From Faecalibacterium prausnitzii (lineage in GTDB: Bacteria; Bacillota; Clostridia; Oscillospirales; Ruminococcaceae): 64,000 nt of DNA. Below, in pieces: positions 56,040 to 64,000 of the stretch. The notes below the pieces were generated by a model. That model was given only the letters and a program-made list of their open reading frames with translations, was not told the DNA's origin and ran no database searches. The position numbers and the translations under genes were made by a program. The first letter of the stretch is position 1. Each line of letters opens with the position of its first letter. Location of the stretch: contig NZ_PRLE01000001.1 of the NCBI RefSeq assembly GCF_003287495.1, positions 248,001-312,000 on the forward strand. Direction: 5' to 3'.

Positions 56040-59000
56040 TTATTTGGTGTGCTGCTCGGTGCTCTGGTCATCCGATTCAATCGGCGTATCCAGTTCCTCC
56101 ACGGGGGCAGCGTTCTTTTTGGCCTTACGGGCCTTACGCTTGTGGATCAGCTTCCGTGCGAGGAATGCTGCCACCAGCAGCGCGGCTACCGTGCCGCCGC
56201 AGAGCTCCCAGAGCGGGATGCCCTTGGGCACAAAGGCCATGACGATCTCGGTCCCGGCAGCCGTAAAGGTGATGTAGCTGCCAAAGGTATCGGTAGGCAC
56301 TTTGATCCATTTGCCATCCTGCTGGACATAGACGCTGCCCTGCTTGCCCTGCGGCAGATAGCGGATGGTGTGGGTCTCCTGCCCGTCGTCCGAGAAGTCC
56401 AGCAGCCACTGCTCGGTGGCATTGGCCACGCCGGACGGCGTCTGGGAGGTAGCGCTCAGGGCATTGGAGCCGCCAAACAGGCCATCTACATAGAAGATCG
56501 GACGGCCGTTGATGCGGACATCAATGCTCTTCAGTGCCGGGGTGTAAGAGGTGTACAGCGCCGTGACCACGGTGTCCAGATGGAGGTCATCCAGCACCGG
56601 GGTGCTCCACTCGGCAAAGTAACCGTCTTTCTGGGGCAGCTCGGGGTAATCCGCCTCGGCAAACGATGCACCGTAAGCAAAGGTGCGCTGGTCCACGATG
56701 TGGCCGTCGGCCATAAAGGTCAGCGTCAGCTTCTGGAAGCCCTTGGGCGCGCCCTCCAGTGCCCGCATGGTATCGTAATCAATGGGCTCTGCCTGACCGG
56801 CACGGCTGATGCGGTCAACGCCGCGCAGGGTATCGGAGACAAACAGGTTCCCCGTGAACGTACCATCCTGGCCGCCGGAAATGGCGCCCCAATACTGACC
56901 GTCGGTGTTGCTGCTGCTCGTGGAGAGGGCCACTTCGGAGTCATCCCCGTCATCGTCCGGCTCATGGATATCCACCATGGCGCGGTTATCCTTGATGATG
57001 CAGCTGTTGCCGGTCAGGACACTGTCCGCGCCCTGGCCCACGATGCCGCCAATGTACTTGCTGCCGGTCAGCTCACACTTGGCCCAGTTGGAGATCAGCT
57101 TTGCGGAGGAACGGCCTGCAATGCCGCCCACCTTGTTGTTGCCATCCACTTTGCCGTAAGCTTCGCAGCCCGTGATGTAGCCCAGATCCATCTCGCCGCA
57201 GATGCCGCCTGCCGCCTCTTTCTTGGAGGTAACGGTGCCCTCGTTGACACAGTTCATGACCACCGCGCTGACGGTGTACTCGGTGCGCAGGAGCGAACGG
57301 TTCTCATCCTTATCGTCGTCTTCGGGGTCAAGGGTGTTTTCCACCGCCATGGTACCCGCGATGCCTCCCACATTCATGTCGGCTTCCACGGTACCGCGGT
57401 TGGTGCAGCCCTCGATCTTGCCCTCGTTCTGGGCCGTCAGGTTCTCGGACTCATCTTCAAAGATGTTCTTGCTGCCGGGGTCGCTGATCTCTTCCACAGC
57501 ATCCAGCAGCAGGTTGGAGACCACATTGATCTGGTCGTTGATGGAGCGGAGGTTGCTGGTGAGGGTGTTGCTGGCCGAGAGCATATCCCGGTTGAGGGTG
57601 CTCATCTGGTCGGTCATGTTCGTCACAGCGTCAAACAGTTCATCCTTGGTCGCGGTCATCTCGGAAGAGGGGCGCGGCACATGGATGGGATCCTGCTCCG
57701 CCAGCCAGTGGACGATATCCGCCGCCTGGCTGGTCATGCTGGTCAGGCCGCTCATACCCTCCGCCATGATGCCGAGGCTGGCGGACATGTGGCCCAGCGT
57801 TGCGCTGGTGAGGGCGGAATCCGTCTTGAGGATATCCAGAGACTTGTCAAAATCATCCGCAGCCTTGCCCAGATCCTGTGCGGCATCGCTCAGGGAATCC
57901 AGACCCGCCTGAATGGAGGCATTGCCGGAACTGATGTTGCCGGTGTTGAAGCCCAGCTTATCCAGAATATCTTCCAGATTGCCCAGCTGGTCGCTCACAT
58001 TGCCAAGCGCGCCGGACATGCTGGTAAGGGCAGAGGCCATCTGGGGATTGCCCTGCTCCGAAACGAGGTTGGCGGTGTTGCCCAGCAGCGCGCCGATCTG
58101 CGTGGCCAGGCCTGCCATATTGCCCACGGCGCGGGTGACCTGCTTGCCGGCGGAAGCCAGCTGGCCGTCATCAGCCAGCAGCGTGGCGCTCCGCAGCAGA
58201 CCCAGGCCGGTGGTCAGCAGCTTCATCTGGCCGCTCATGCCGGAACCCAACGAGAGGATGCTCATGGCGGAATTCGCTACCTGCAGCAGGGAGATGGCTG
58301 TTTTGATGTGATCGTCCACCGCGTCACCGGACACGCTGGAATAGCCGCCCAGAATGGTGCTGATGGCGCTGCTCAGGCCGCTGTCATCCTTGCCCGGCAG
58401 CGAGGCGATCAGGTCGTCCAGGCCCTTGCTGATCTGCTCCAGACCCTGTTTGCTGGAATCCAGCGCGTCGCTGGCCTTGTGCGCGCCGGAAGAAGCCTTG
58501 GCCAGTGCCGTGGAGGCGGTCAGCATCTCGGCTGCCATCTCCGCGGTGACCCACTTGAGCTGGCCCACGGCGGTGGTCATCTGATCCAGTGCGTCGACAC
58601 CCGTGTCCATCACGGGCTCCAGCCGGGTAAATGTATCGGAGATGAGGTCGCCCGTGCGGTCTACCTCGTCCGCCACTTCGTCAAAGTAATCGCCTCCCTG
58701 CTCCTGCAGACGGCGGGCTGCCTGCACGGCAGTGTCCATCTGAGAGTTCAGGGTGTTGAGGTCGGTATTGAGGAGGCTGGTGCTGCCGTCCATGTCATCG
58801 GCCGCGCCGTTAACCATGGTGTGCAGCGTGTCCAGCTCGGTGCGCAGACGGTTGATGGTGCTCTGGTCCAGGTCCAGCTCCACATAGGGCTCTGCCTGGC
58901 CGGCAATGCCGCCCACGTCCTTGCGGCCCTGTACCAGGCCCTGGTTGACACAGCCGGAGATCAGGCCATCGGTCCGGCCCACGATGCCGCCCACGTTATA

Positions 59001-59867
59001 GCCTACATGGGCATAGCCCACGTCGCCCGCGTTGGCACTGCTGAGAATCAGGCCGGAGGAGCGGCCTGCAATGCCGCCGGTATCCGAGGAGACATTGGAG
59101 ATGTTATTGCTCAGGTCATCGCCCATATCTTTCTTGACCAGCTCCAGCAGGGTGGCCGGGAGGCCCTCCATATCGAGGGCGGACTCCTGATACTCGGAGT
59201 TGACGGCACCCACATTGGTGCAGCCGGTGATGACACCGAGGTTGTAGCCCACGATGCCGCCGGTGGCATACGCACCGCTGACCATGGCACGGGAGGTGCT
59301 GTGGTCGATGGTTCCGCTCGTCTCATTGCGGCCCACCAGACCGCCCGCCTCCTCCTCGCCGTGGACAGCACCGGAGAACGTGCAGTTGATGATGGTGCCG
59401 TAGTTGGTGCCCACCAGACCGCCTGCGGTCTTCTGGGTACCAGCGGGATTGACCACACCCTTGATGGTAAGGTCCTGAATGGATCCGCCCTCTTCCAGGA
59501 TGCCGAAGAAGCCGGCTGGAGAATAAGCCCCCACGAGGCTGACATCCGAGATGGTGTGGCCGTTGCCCTTGAACGCGCCGCTGAACGACGCAACGGGGGC
59601 CCACTCCGTATCCTCCAGCGAGAGGTCTTCCTGCAGGATCACGGTCTTGCCTTTGGACCACTGATCAAAGCCGCATTTGTCGGCAAAGGCCAGCAGGTCC
59701 GAAACACTGTTGATGTAAATGGTATCCGTCGGCGCGGTGTCGGCCGCAAATACCGGCAGCGCCGCCGAAGCCGCCAGCACCAGTGCCAGCAGCGCAGCGG
59801 TCAGGCGGTGCAGCAGCCGGGTGCTGCCCGCCGCAGACTCATTCGTCCGCATGGGAGTCGTTTTCAT
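56040..59867 (-). CDS. Surface protein with GLUG-type repeats and heptad region
   Basis: 1275 residues. Signal peptide (RLTAALLALVLAASAALPVFA), a first block of GLUG-type repeats (GGLVGTNYGTIINC, GGLVGRNETSG, GGIVGYNLGVITGC, GGIVGRTDGLISGC, up to about 330), a long helical middle (about 340-850) rich in xxxLxxG heptads, a second GLUG block (GGICGEMDLGYITGC, GGIVGQGADSV), an InlB-like beta repeat (LTFMADGHIVDQRTFAYG), a membrane span (CGGTVAALLVAAFLARKL) and a basic tail. AGGAGGTGCAGG precedes the ATG at 59867, inside the end of the MMPL gene (29-base overlap). Such proteins accompany MMPL pumps. Confidence 0.85.
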   Translation of the reverse strand: MKTTPMRTNESAAGSTRLLHRLTAALLALVLAASAALPVFAADTAPTDTIYINSVSDLLAFADKCGFDQWSKGKTVILQEDLSLEDTEWAPVASFSGAFKGNGHTISDVSLVGAYSPAGFFGILEEGGSIQDLTIKGVVNPAGTQKTAGGLVGTNYGTIINCTFSGAVHGEEEAGGLVGRNETSGTIDHSTSRAMVSGAYATGGIVGYNLGVITGCTNVGAVNSEYQESALDMEGLPATLLELVKKDMGDDLSNNISNVSSDTGGIAGRSSGLILSSANAGDVGYAHVGYNVGGIVGRTDGLISGCVNQGLVQGRKDVGGIAGQAEPYVELDLDQSTINRLRTELDTLHTMVNGAADDMDGSTSLLNTDLNTLNSQMDTAVQAARRLQEQGGDYFDEVADEVDRTGDLISDTFTRLEPVMDTGVDALDQMTTAVGQLKWVTAEMAAEMLTASTALAKASSGAHKASDALDSSKQGLEQISKGLDDLIASLPGKDDSGLSSAISTILGGYSSVSGDAVDDHIKTAISLLQVANSAMSILSLGSGMSGQMKLLTTGLGLLRSATLLADDGQLASAGKQVTRAVGNMAGLATQIGALLGNTANLVSEQGNPQMASALTSMSGALGNVSDQLGNLEDILDKLGFNTGNISSGNASIQAGLDSLSDAAQDLGKAADDFDKSLDILKTDSALTSATLGHMSASLGIMAEGMSGLTSMTSQAADIVHWLAEQDPIHVPRPSSEMTATKDELFDAVTNMTDQMSTLNRDMLSASNTLTSNLRSINDQINVVSNLLLDAVEEISDPGSKNIFEDESENLTAQNEGKIEGCTNRGTVEADMNVGGIAGTMAVENTLDPEDDDKDENRSLLRTEYTVSAVVMNCVNEGTVTSKKEAAGGICGEMDLGYITGCEAYGKVDGNNKVGGIAGRSSAKLISNWAKCELTGSKYIGGIVGQGADSVLTGNSCIIKDNRAMVDIHEPDDDGDDSEVALSTSSSNTDGQYWGAISGGQDGTFTGNLFVSDTLRGVDRISRAGQAEPIDYDTMRALEGAPKGFQKLTLTFMADGHIVDQRTFAYGASFAEADYPELPQKDGYFAEWSTPVLDDLHLDTVVTALYTSYTPALKSIDVRINGRPIFYVDGLFGGSNALSATSQTPSGVANATEQWLLDFSDDGQETHTIRYLPQGKQGSVYVQQDGKWIKVPTDTFGSYITFTAAGTEIVMAFVPKGIPLWELCGGTVAALLVAAFLARKLIHKRKARKAKKNAAPVEELDTPIESDDQSTEQHTK

Positions 59868-62304
59868 CCTGCACCTCCTGTGAGATTTTACCAGAAAGAA
59901 CGGTAAGATGTACGTTTCCATCCACAATGGCGTTCATGGTACCGGCCACGGAGCCGTTCACCTCGCCCTGCACCATGCCATTGACACGCACCCGGCCGCT
60001 GGCCGTGTTGGTGTGCAGCACCACATGATGCATGGAGAACGAAGTTTTATCCACCAGCTTGCCGCCCACCAGCAGGATCTGCGGCAGGACGAACAGCACC
60101 AGGAAGATGGAGATGATGGTACCGCGGCCCAGGCACTGGCCGATGCCCACGATGCAGGCATCGGACGTCATCTGACCGATCAGGGTACCGGCCACCGTCA
60201 TGATGGTGCCGGAGGTGAGGATGGTGGGGAACGCAAAGTTCAGCGTCTCGATCATGGCCGTCTTATGGTCCATCTTATCCCGCAGCTCGTTGTAGCGGGT
60301 TGCAATGACGATGGCGTAATCGATGTTTGCACCCATCTGGATGGAGCTGACGATCAGGTAGCCCATGAAGTACAGCGGCGTGTGGATAAACGCAGGGACG
60401 GAGAAGTTGACCCAGATCGCGCCCTCGATGACGAGGATCAGCAGGATGGGCATTGCCACTGACTGGAACGTGAACAGCAGGACGATCAGGACGATCAGCA
60501 CGGAGACCACGCTGACCACGATGTTGTCGATGGCAAACGACTTCTGGAAGTCGTACTCGTTGGTGGCGTCGCCCGCCAGATAGATGTCGCCGTCCGGGTA
60601 ATACTTCCGGGCGATGGTGCGCATCTGGTCCGTGAACTCATACATTTCATCCCCGCTCTGGAGGCTGGGGTTCAGGTAGACCAGAATACGGTTGTAATCC
60701 GCGCCCTGCAGCTGGGCCTTTGCGCTCAGCATCTGGGTCTGGGCATCATGCAGGTCGTCGATCTGATCCTGGTCCAGGCTGACAATGCCGGAATCGACCT
60801 CGTCACAGACGTAGAGGAACATATCAATGAGCGGCACACTGTAGTTGGAGAAGTTGCCAATGACCTGGCCGTACTCATCATTTTCCAACGCGTAGCCTGT
60901 GTAGACCACTTGGGCCAGCTCGTAATCCAGGCCCGCCATCTCAGAGAACTGGCGGGAAGTGAGCCGGTCTTCCAGCATGTAGCCGTCCATGGCCTCGATG
61001 TTGGAAAGGCCGCGGGTGTGGTCCACCTCATCGTGGCTTTCCAGTTCTTTGATCATGGCTGCTTCCACCCGGTAATCGTCGTTCTTTGGTACGACGAGAG
61101 CCACCAGGTTGGACTTGGTAAAGTTTTCGTCGATCATGTTATCGGCGATCTGCGTCTCATTCAGCACTGGCGTCTTGATCGGGCCGTAGCCATAGGCGTA
61201 GGGGCACTGTGTCTGGAAATGGTAGGCAAACACCAGCACCACTGCAAAGACGATGGGAACGATCTTGCGGGTTTTGTAAGCATAGCGGCCCACGAACGAG
61301 ATCTTGGGCACAAAGTTGCGGTGCTTGGTCTTGCTCATGTAAGGGCCAAACAGCATCAGCAGGCCGGGCATGACCACGAAGACCGACAGCATGGAGAACA
61401 GGATGGCCTTGATCAGGCAGATGGCCATATCCGGGCCGATCTTGAACTGCATGAACAGCATGGCCACCAGACCGCCGATGGTGGTCAGGGAGCTGGAACT
61501 GATTTCCGGGATACTCTTGGCCAGCGACTCGATGACCGCCTCTTTCAAGGGCAGGGTCTCGTGTTCTTCTTTAAAATGGTTGCAGAAGATGATGGCGTAG
61601 TCCAGCGAAAGGGCCAGCTGCAGAATGTTCGTGACCGAGTTGGAAACGAACGAGATGGTGCCCAGCAGGAAGTTGGTGCCCATGTTGAGGATCATGCCCA
61701 CCACGAAAGTGAGCAGCAGCACGGGAACTTCCGCATAGGTCTGGGAGGTGAAGATCAGCACAACCACAATGATGATGGCAACATACACCATGATGACATT
61801 GACTTCACGCTCAATCGTCTCCTCCTGCGTATTGCCCAGCGAGGTGGAAACGTAGATATCGTAGTCTTTCAGGTACTCCTTGACGCTTTCCAGCGTTTCC
61901 AGGCACTGGTCGTCGTCCTCGGGGTAATCGAATGTGATGGAGTACAGCGCCGATACATTATTATAATGGGCGGTGGTATCATCGTACTCGATCATCTGGA
62001 TGCCCCTGAGGCCCGCCAGCTCGTCGTTCAGCTGGTCTGCCTCGTCCGGCGTGATGTTTGCCACCATGACATCGGCAGAACCGTAGGTGGTAAACTCTTT
62101 CTCCATAATGTCCAGGCCCATGCGGGTCTCGCTGGTCTTGGGCAGATAGGTGGTCAGGTCGCTTTCCACCTTGACCCAGCTGCGGGAGAAGATGGTGAAG
62201 ACGGCCCCCAGAATGACGATGAGGAACACAAGGTTGCGCCGCTCAACAATTTGCAGCGCGAGCTTGTGCATAAAATCGTTTTTGGGCTGTTCCTGCTCGG
62301 TCAT
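59839..62304 (-). CDS. MMPL/RND family transporter
   Basis: 821 residues with two MMPL units of about six spans each. The first loop (LTTYLPKTSETRMGLDIMEKEF) and the spans with YAIIFCNHFKEEHETLPLKE and the second-half equivalent YAIVIATRYNELRDKMDHKT are family signatures. GAGGAGGGAACACG precedes the ATG at 62304; the longer frame to 62325 is not used. Family knowledge: proton-driven exporters of lipids or surface molecules. It is the middle of a three-gene unit, with a small peptide upstream and the GLUG/heptad protein downstream. Confidence 0.9.
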   Translation of the reverse strand: MTEQEQPKNDFMHKLALQIVERRNLVFLIVILGAVFTIFSRSWVKVESDLTTYLPKTSETRMGLDIMEKEFTTYGSADVMVANITPDEADQLNDELAGLRGIQMIEYDDTTAHYNNVSALYSITFDYPEDDDQCLETLESVKEYLKDYDIYVSTSLGNTQEETIEREVNVIMVYVAIIIVVVLIFTSQTYAEVPVLLLTFVVGMILNMGTNFLLGTISFVSNSVTNILQLALSLDYAIIFCNHFKEEHETLPLKEAVIESLAKSIPEISSSSLTTIGGLVAMLFMQFKIGPDMAICLIKAILFSMLSVFVVMPGLLMLFGPYMSKTKHRNFVPKISFVGRYAYKTRKIVPIVFAVVLVFAYHFQTQCPYAYGYGPIKTPVLNETQIADNMIDENFTKSNLVALVVPKNDDYRVEAAMIKELESHDEVDHTRGLSNIEAMDGYMLEDRLTSRQFSEMAGLDYELAQVVYTGYALENDEYGQVIGNFSNYSVPLIDMFLYVCDEVDSGIVSLDQDQIDDLHDAQTQMLSAKAQLQGADYNRILVYLNPSLQSGDEMYEFTDQMRTIARKYYPDGDIYLAGDATNEYDFQKSFAIDNIVVSVVSVLIVLIVLLFTFQSVAMPILLILVIEGAIWVNFSVPAFIHTPLYFMGYLIVSSIQMGANIDYAIVIATRYNELRDKMDHKTAMIETLNFAFPTILTSGTIMTVAGTLIGQMTSDACIVGIGQCLGRGTIISIFLVLFVLPQILLVGGKLVDKTSFSMHHVVLHTNTASGRVRVNGMVQGEVNGSVAGTMNAIVDGNVHLTVLSGKISQEVQDENDSHADE

Positions 62305-62408
62305 CGTGTTCCCTCCTCTCGGCAAATTGGGGCCTGGGTGAGTATCCCCGGGCCGCGCGGTTCTTCGGCAGCTGATACGGCCTTTTGCAGCCGTGACAGT
62401 TTCTTCAT
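62301..62408 (-). CDS. 35-residue leader peptide or small protein before the MMPL gene
   Basis: MKKLSRLQKAVSAAEEPRGP is the start of a 35-residue frame with a strong ribosome binding site (AGGAGG five to six bases before the ATG). Its TGA shares bases with the ATG of the MMPL gene (ATGA). So it is coupled to the transporter. It is basic and hydrophilic with no span or known family. It may be a real small protein or a translation-coupling leader. Confidence 0.6.
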   Translation of the reverse strand: MKKLSRLQKAVSAAEEPRGPGILTQAPICREEGTR

Positions 62409-62452
62409 AGGGTGCCTCCTATTTGTGAATTTGCAAAAGAAAAGCAGACAAA

Positions 62453-62496
62453 ATTTGTACAAATGTAATATTAACCCAACTTTTTTTAAAAAGCAA
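62453..62496 (-). promoter_or_regulatory. Promoter and palindromic operator of the MMPL unit
   Basis: Minus strand -35 TTGCTT (62496-62491), 17-base spacer, -10 TAATAT (62473-62468), with the perfect 12-base palindrome ATTTGTACAAAT (62453-62464) over the predicted start. A TetR-type repressor would fit; no tetR gene is in the window. Confidence 0.55.
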
Positions 62497-62679
62497 GCGA
62501 CAAAAACGGCAAAATGATGAAAAAGGATGGCGAACAAAAATCTTTTGCCATACGTTTGCCTCAGGCGTTTTCGCCCTCTGCCACCCTGCACAAACCGCCT
62601 GCACCGGGCTCTTTTTTTCTTGTACCGAATGCCAAAGAGTGTTAACAAATTTTGACAGGGCTTGAAATCCATAGCGAAG

Positions 62680-62734
62680 TGGTATAGTATAAGGCCAGAG
62701 AGTAATCCTACCGCATCACTCGGGATTCAATCCC
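62680..62734 (+). promoter_or_regulatory. Promoter and small palindrome before sufC
   Basis: Extended -10 TGG then TATAGT (62683-62688) with a TTGAAA 15 bases before it (TTGACA further up is too far). Palindrome GGGATTCAATCCC (62722-62734) lies in the leader. Confidence 0.4.
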
Positions 62735-62773
62735 AAGCCATGCAGTCCCTGATATCATTTGGAGGTGTATTCC

Positions 62774-63532
62774 ATGAGCAGTCCCCTGCTGGAAGTCAAA
62801 GATCTGCAGGTTACCGTAGGCGAGGAGCAGAAAGTGCTTCTGGACGGTTTGAACCTGACCATTTATCCCGGTGAGACCCATGTTCTGATGGGCCACAACG
62901 GTGCCGGTAAATCCACCCTGATGAGCGCCCTGATGGGCGACCCCCGTTATACCGTTACCCGCGGCCAGATCATTTTCAAGGGTCAGGATGTGACCCACGA
63001 GCCTGCCGATGTGCGGGCAAAGCTGGGCATGTTCCTCTCGTTCCAGACCCCCGAAGAGATCCCCGGCATCACGCTGGAGAATTTCCTGCGCACGGCCCAG
63101 AACGCCATTACCGGCAAGCCCGTCAAAGTGTTTGCGTTCCGTAAGGAGCTGGCCCAGCAGATGGAAGCGCTGGGCATGGATGAGAGCTATGCCGACCGCT
63201 ATTTGAATGTGGGCTTCTCCGGCGGCGAGAAGAAGAAGAGTGAGATTTTGCAGCTGCTGATGCTCAAACCCTCTCTGGCCCTGCTGGACGAGACGGACTC
63301 CGGCCTGGACGTGGATGCCGTGAAGACGGTGGCACAGGGCGTGCGCGCTTACCACAACAAGGACAACGCCCTGATCATCATCACCCACAACGCCAAAATC
63401 CTGGAGGGCCTGCATGTGGACTACGTCCATGTGCTGGACGACGCCCACATCGTGCGCACCGGCGACGGAAGCCTGGTCAATGAGATCATCGAGGAGGGCT
63501 TCCGCGCGCTGAAGGAGGACGAAGCCAAATGA
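62774..63532 (+). CDS. sufC: Fe-S cluster assembly ATPase SufC
   Basis: 252 residues. MSSPLLEVKDLQVTVGEEQK, Walker A GHNGAGKSTLMSALMG, signature FSGGEKKKSEILQLL (the SufC form), Walker B LALLDETDSGLDVDAV and the H-loop IIITHNAKILE. GGAGG lies eight bases before the ATG at 62774. Family knowledge: SufC is the ATPase of the SufBCD scaffold that builds iron-sulfur clusters; the order sufC-sufB is the Firmicute type. sufB starts with a four-base overlap (ATGA). Confidence 0.96.
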   Translation: MSSPLLEVKDLQVTVGEEQKVLLDGLNLTIYPGETHVLMGHNGAGKSTLMSALMGDPRYTVTRGQIIFKGQDVTHEPADVRAKLGMFLSFQTPEEIPGITLENFLRTAQNAITGKPVKVFAFRKELAQQMEALGMDESYADRYLNVGFSGGEKKKSEILQLLMLKPSLALLDETDSGLDVDAVKTVAQGVRAYHNKDNALIIITHNAKILEGLHVDYVHVLDDAHIVRTGDGSLVNEIIEEGFRALKEDEAK

Positions 63533-64000
63533 GAGCCTTTGAAACAGAAAAGACCGACGTTGCCGAGGTGGACCGCAGCATTTACGACATCAAGGACAAG
63601 CCCAACGCTGCCTTTGAGGTCAATTCCGGCCTGACCCCGGAGATCGTCGAGAAGATTTCCGAGGAAAAGAATGACCCCGAGTGGATGCGCATTTTCCGCC
63701 AGAAGAGCCTGCGCATCTACAACTCCATGCCGGTGCAGAACTGGGGCCCCTCCATCGAGGGGCTGGACATGAGCAATATCGTCACTTATGTCCGCCCCAA
63801 GACTGAGATGCGGGGCAAGTGGAGCGAGGTGCCCGACGACATCAAAAACACGTTTGAGCGGCTGGGCATCCCCAAGGCCGAGCGGGCTTCGCTGGCTGGT
63901 GTGGGTGCCCAGTATGACTCCGAAGTGGTCTACCACAACGTCAAGGCCGAGGTGGCCGCACAGGGCGTGGTTTACACCGATATTGAGAGCGCCCTCAACG
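63529..64000 (+). CDS. sufB: Fe-S cluster assembly protein SufB (partial)
   Basis: The first 157 codons are present; the gene continues past the right edge. MRAFETEKTDVAEVDRSIYD, then WMRIFRQKSLRIYNSMPVQN and EVPDDIKNTFERLGIPKAER are the SufB N-terminal pattern, and GVGAQYDSEVVYHNVKAEV is its conserved continuation. It overlaps sufC by four bases. Family knowledge: SufB is the scaffold subunit on which the cluster is assembled. Confidence 0.95.
   Translation, partial: MRAFETEKTDVAEVDRSIYDIKDKPNAAFEVNSGLTPEIVEKISEEKNDPEWMRIFRQKSLRIYNSMPVQNWGPSIEGLDMSNIVTYVRPKTEMRGKWSEVPDDIKNTFERLGIPKAERASLAGVGAQYDSEVVYHNVKAEVAAQGVVYTDIESALN

Noticed and set aside
56049-59906. 1285-residue plus-strand frame opposite the GLUG protein
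   Set aside because: It is exactly antisense to the clearly real GLUG/heptad protein and His/Gln-rich in the way shadow frames of this genome are.

Overview
The window looks like a chromosomal segment of a GC-rich Gram-positive gut Clostridia. The best match from gene content and style is Faecalibacterium (Oscillospirales). The reasons are the mix of Firmicute markers (Spo0A, SpoIVB, the S6-SSB-S18 operon, DUF951/DUF1653/DUF1836/DUF1846/DUF4364 proteins, CpsB/CpsC/CpsD-type genes, SufCB), strong AGGAGG ribosome binding sites, and many sigma-A promoters with 17-bp spacers. The genus is inferred; no rRNA lies in the window. There are no insertion sequences, prophage genes or CRISPR arrays. It reads as core genome with a few genus-specific islands.

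Layout: 1-2.1 kb, polyamine importer potABC (minus strand) behind a structured leader. 2.2-6.4 kb, a GldA/F/G-like ABC exporter with a DUF4340 partner. 6.5-9.2 kb, ribosomal protein L31, a 29-residue hydrophobic peptide, and the sporulation regulators spo0A and spoIVB. 9.3-9.7 kb, two tRNA-Leu genes around a tRNA-like remnant. 9.8-20.7 kb, housekeeping: polysaccharide deacetylase, a MerR regulator with a predicted membrane anchor, M18 aminopeptidase, the DUF951-prfA-tsaC-coaE-lytic transglycosylase operon, S1-domain protein, DUF4364, rRNA/tRNA methyltransferase and a DUF1275 membrane protein. 21-26 kb, an aconitase-family hydratase with a LysR gene, and DUF1846. 26-31.5 kb, an amino-acid ABC importer, two NAD(P)-dependent dehydrogenases and a tandem-repeat lipoprotein. 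31.5-39.6 kb, cardiolipin synthase, DegV, DUF1836/DUF1653, prfB, a RING-like membrane protein, galU and a cation/proton antiporter. 39.7-41.9 kb, rpsF-ssb-rpsR and a secreted transglutaminase-like protein. 41.9-48 kb, a split acyl-CoA dehydratase activase system, a ketopantoate-reductase-like enzyme and a small metal-binding protein.

The most interesting part is 48.3-54.4 kb. A CpsC/CpsD/CpsB-type tyrosine phosphorylation module (chain-length regulator, BY-kinase, PHP phosphatase) has no glycosyltransferases beside it. It is bracketed by two paralogous cell-surface proteins that share a C-terminal domain and a second short motif. It is followed by a protein that joins a degenerate Ser/Thr-kinase C-lobe to a membrane span, a Ser/Ala linker and extracellular MORN repeats. 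I read this as a candidate undescribed envelope-sensing or surface-assembly system. Next come a MATE exporter behind an apparent transcription attenuator (54.5-55.9 kb) and a coupled unit of a 35-residue peptide, an MMPL transporter and a 1275-residue GLUG/heptad-repeat surface protein (56.0-62.4 kb). The window ends in sufC and the start of sufB.

Promoter and terminator calls were made by eye, mostly as -35/17 bp/-10 matches and hairpins with T runs. Protein family names come from recognising motifs, not from a database search.
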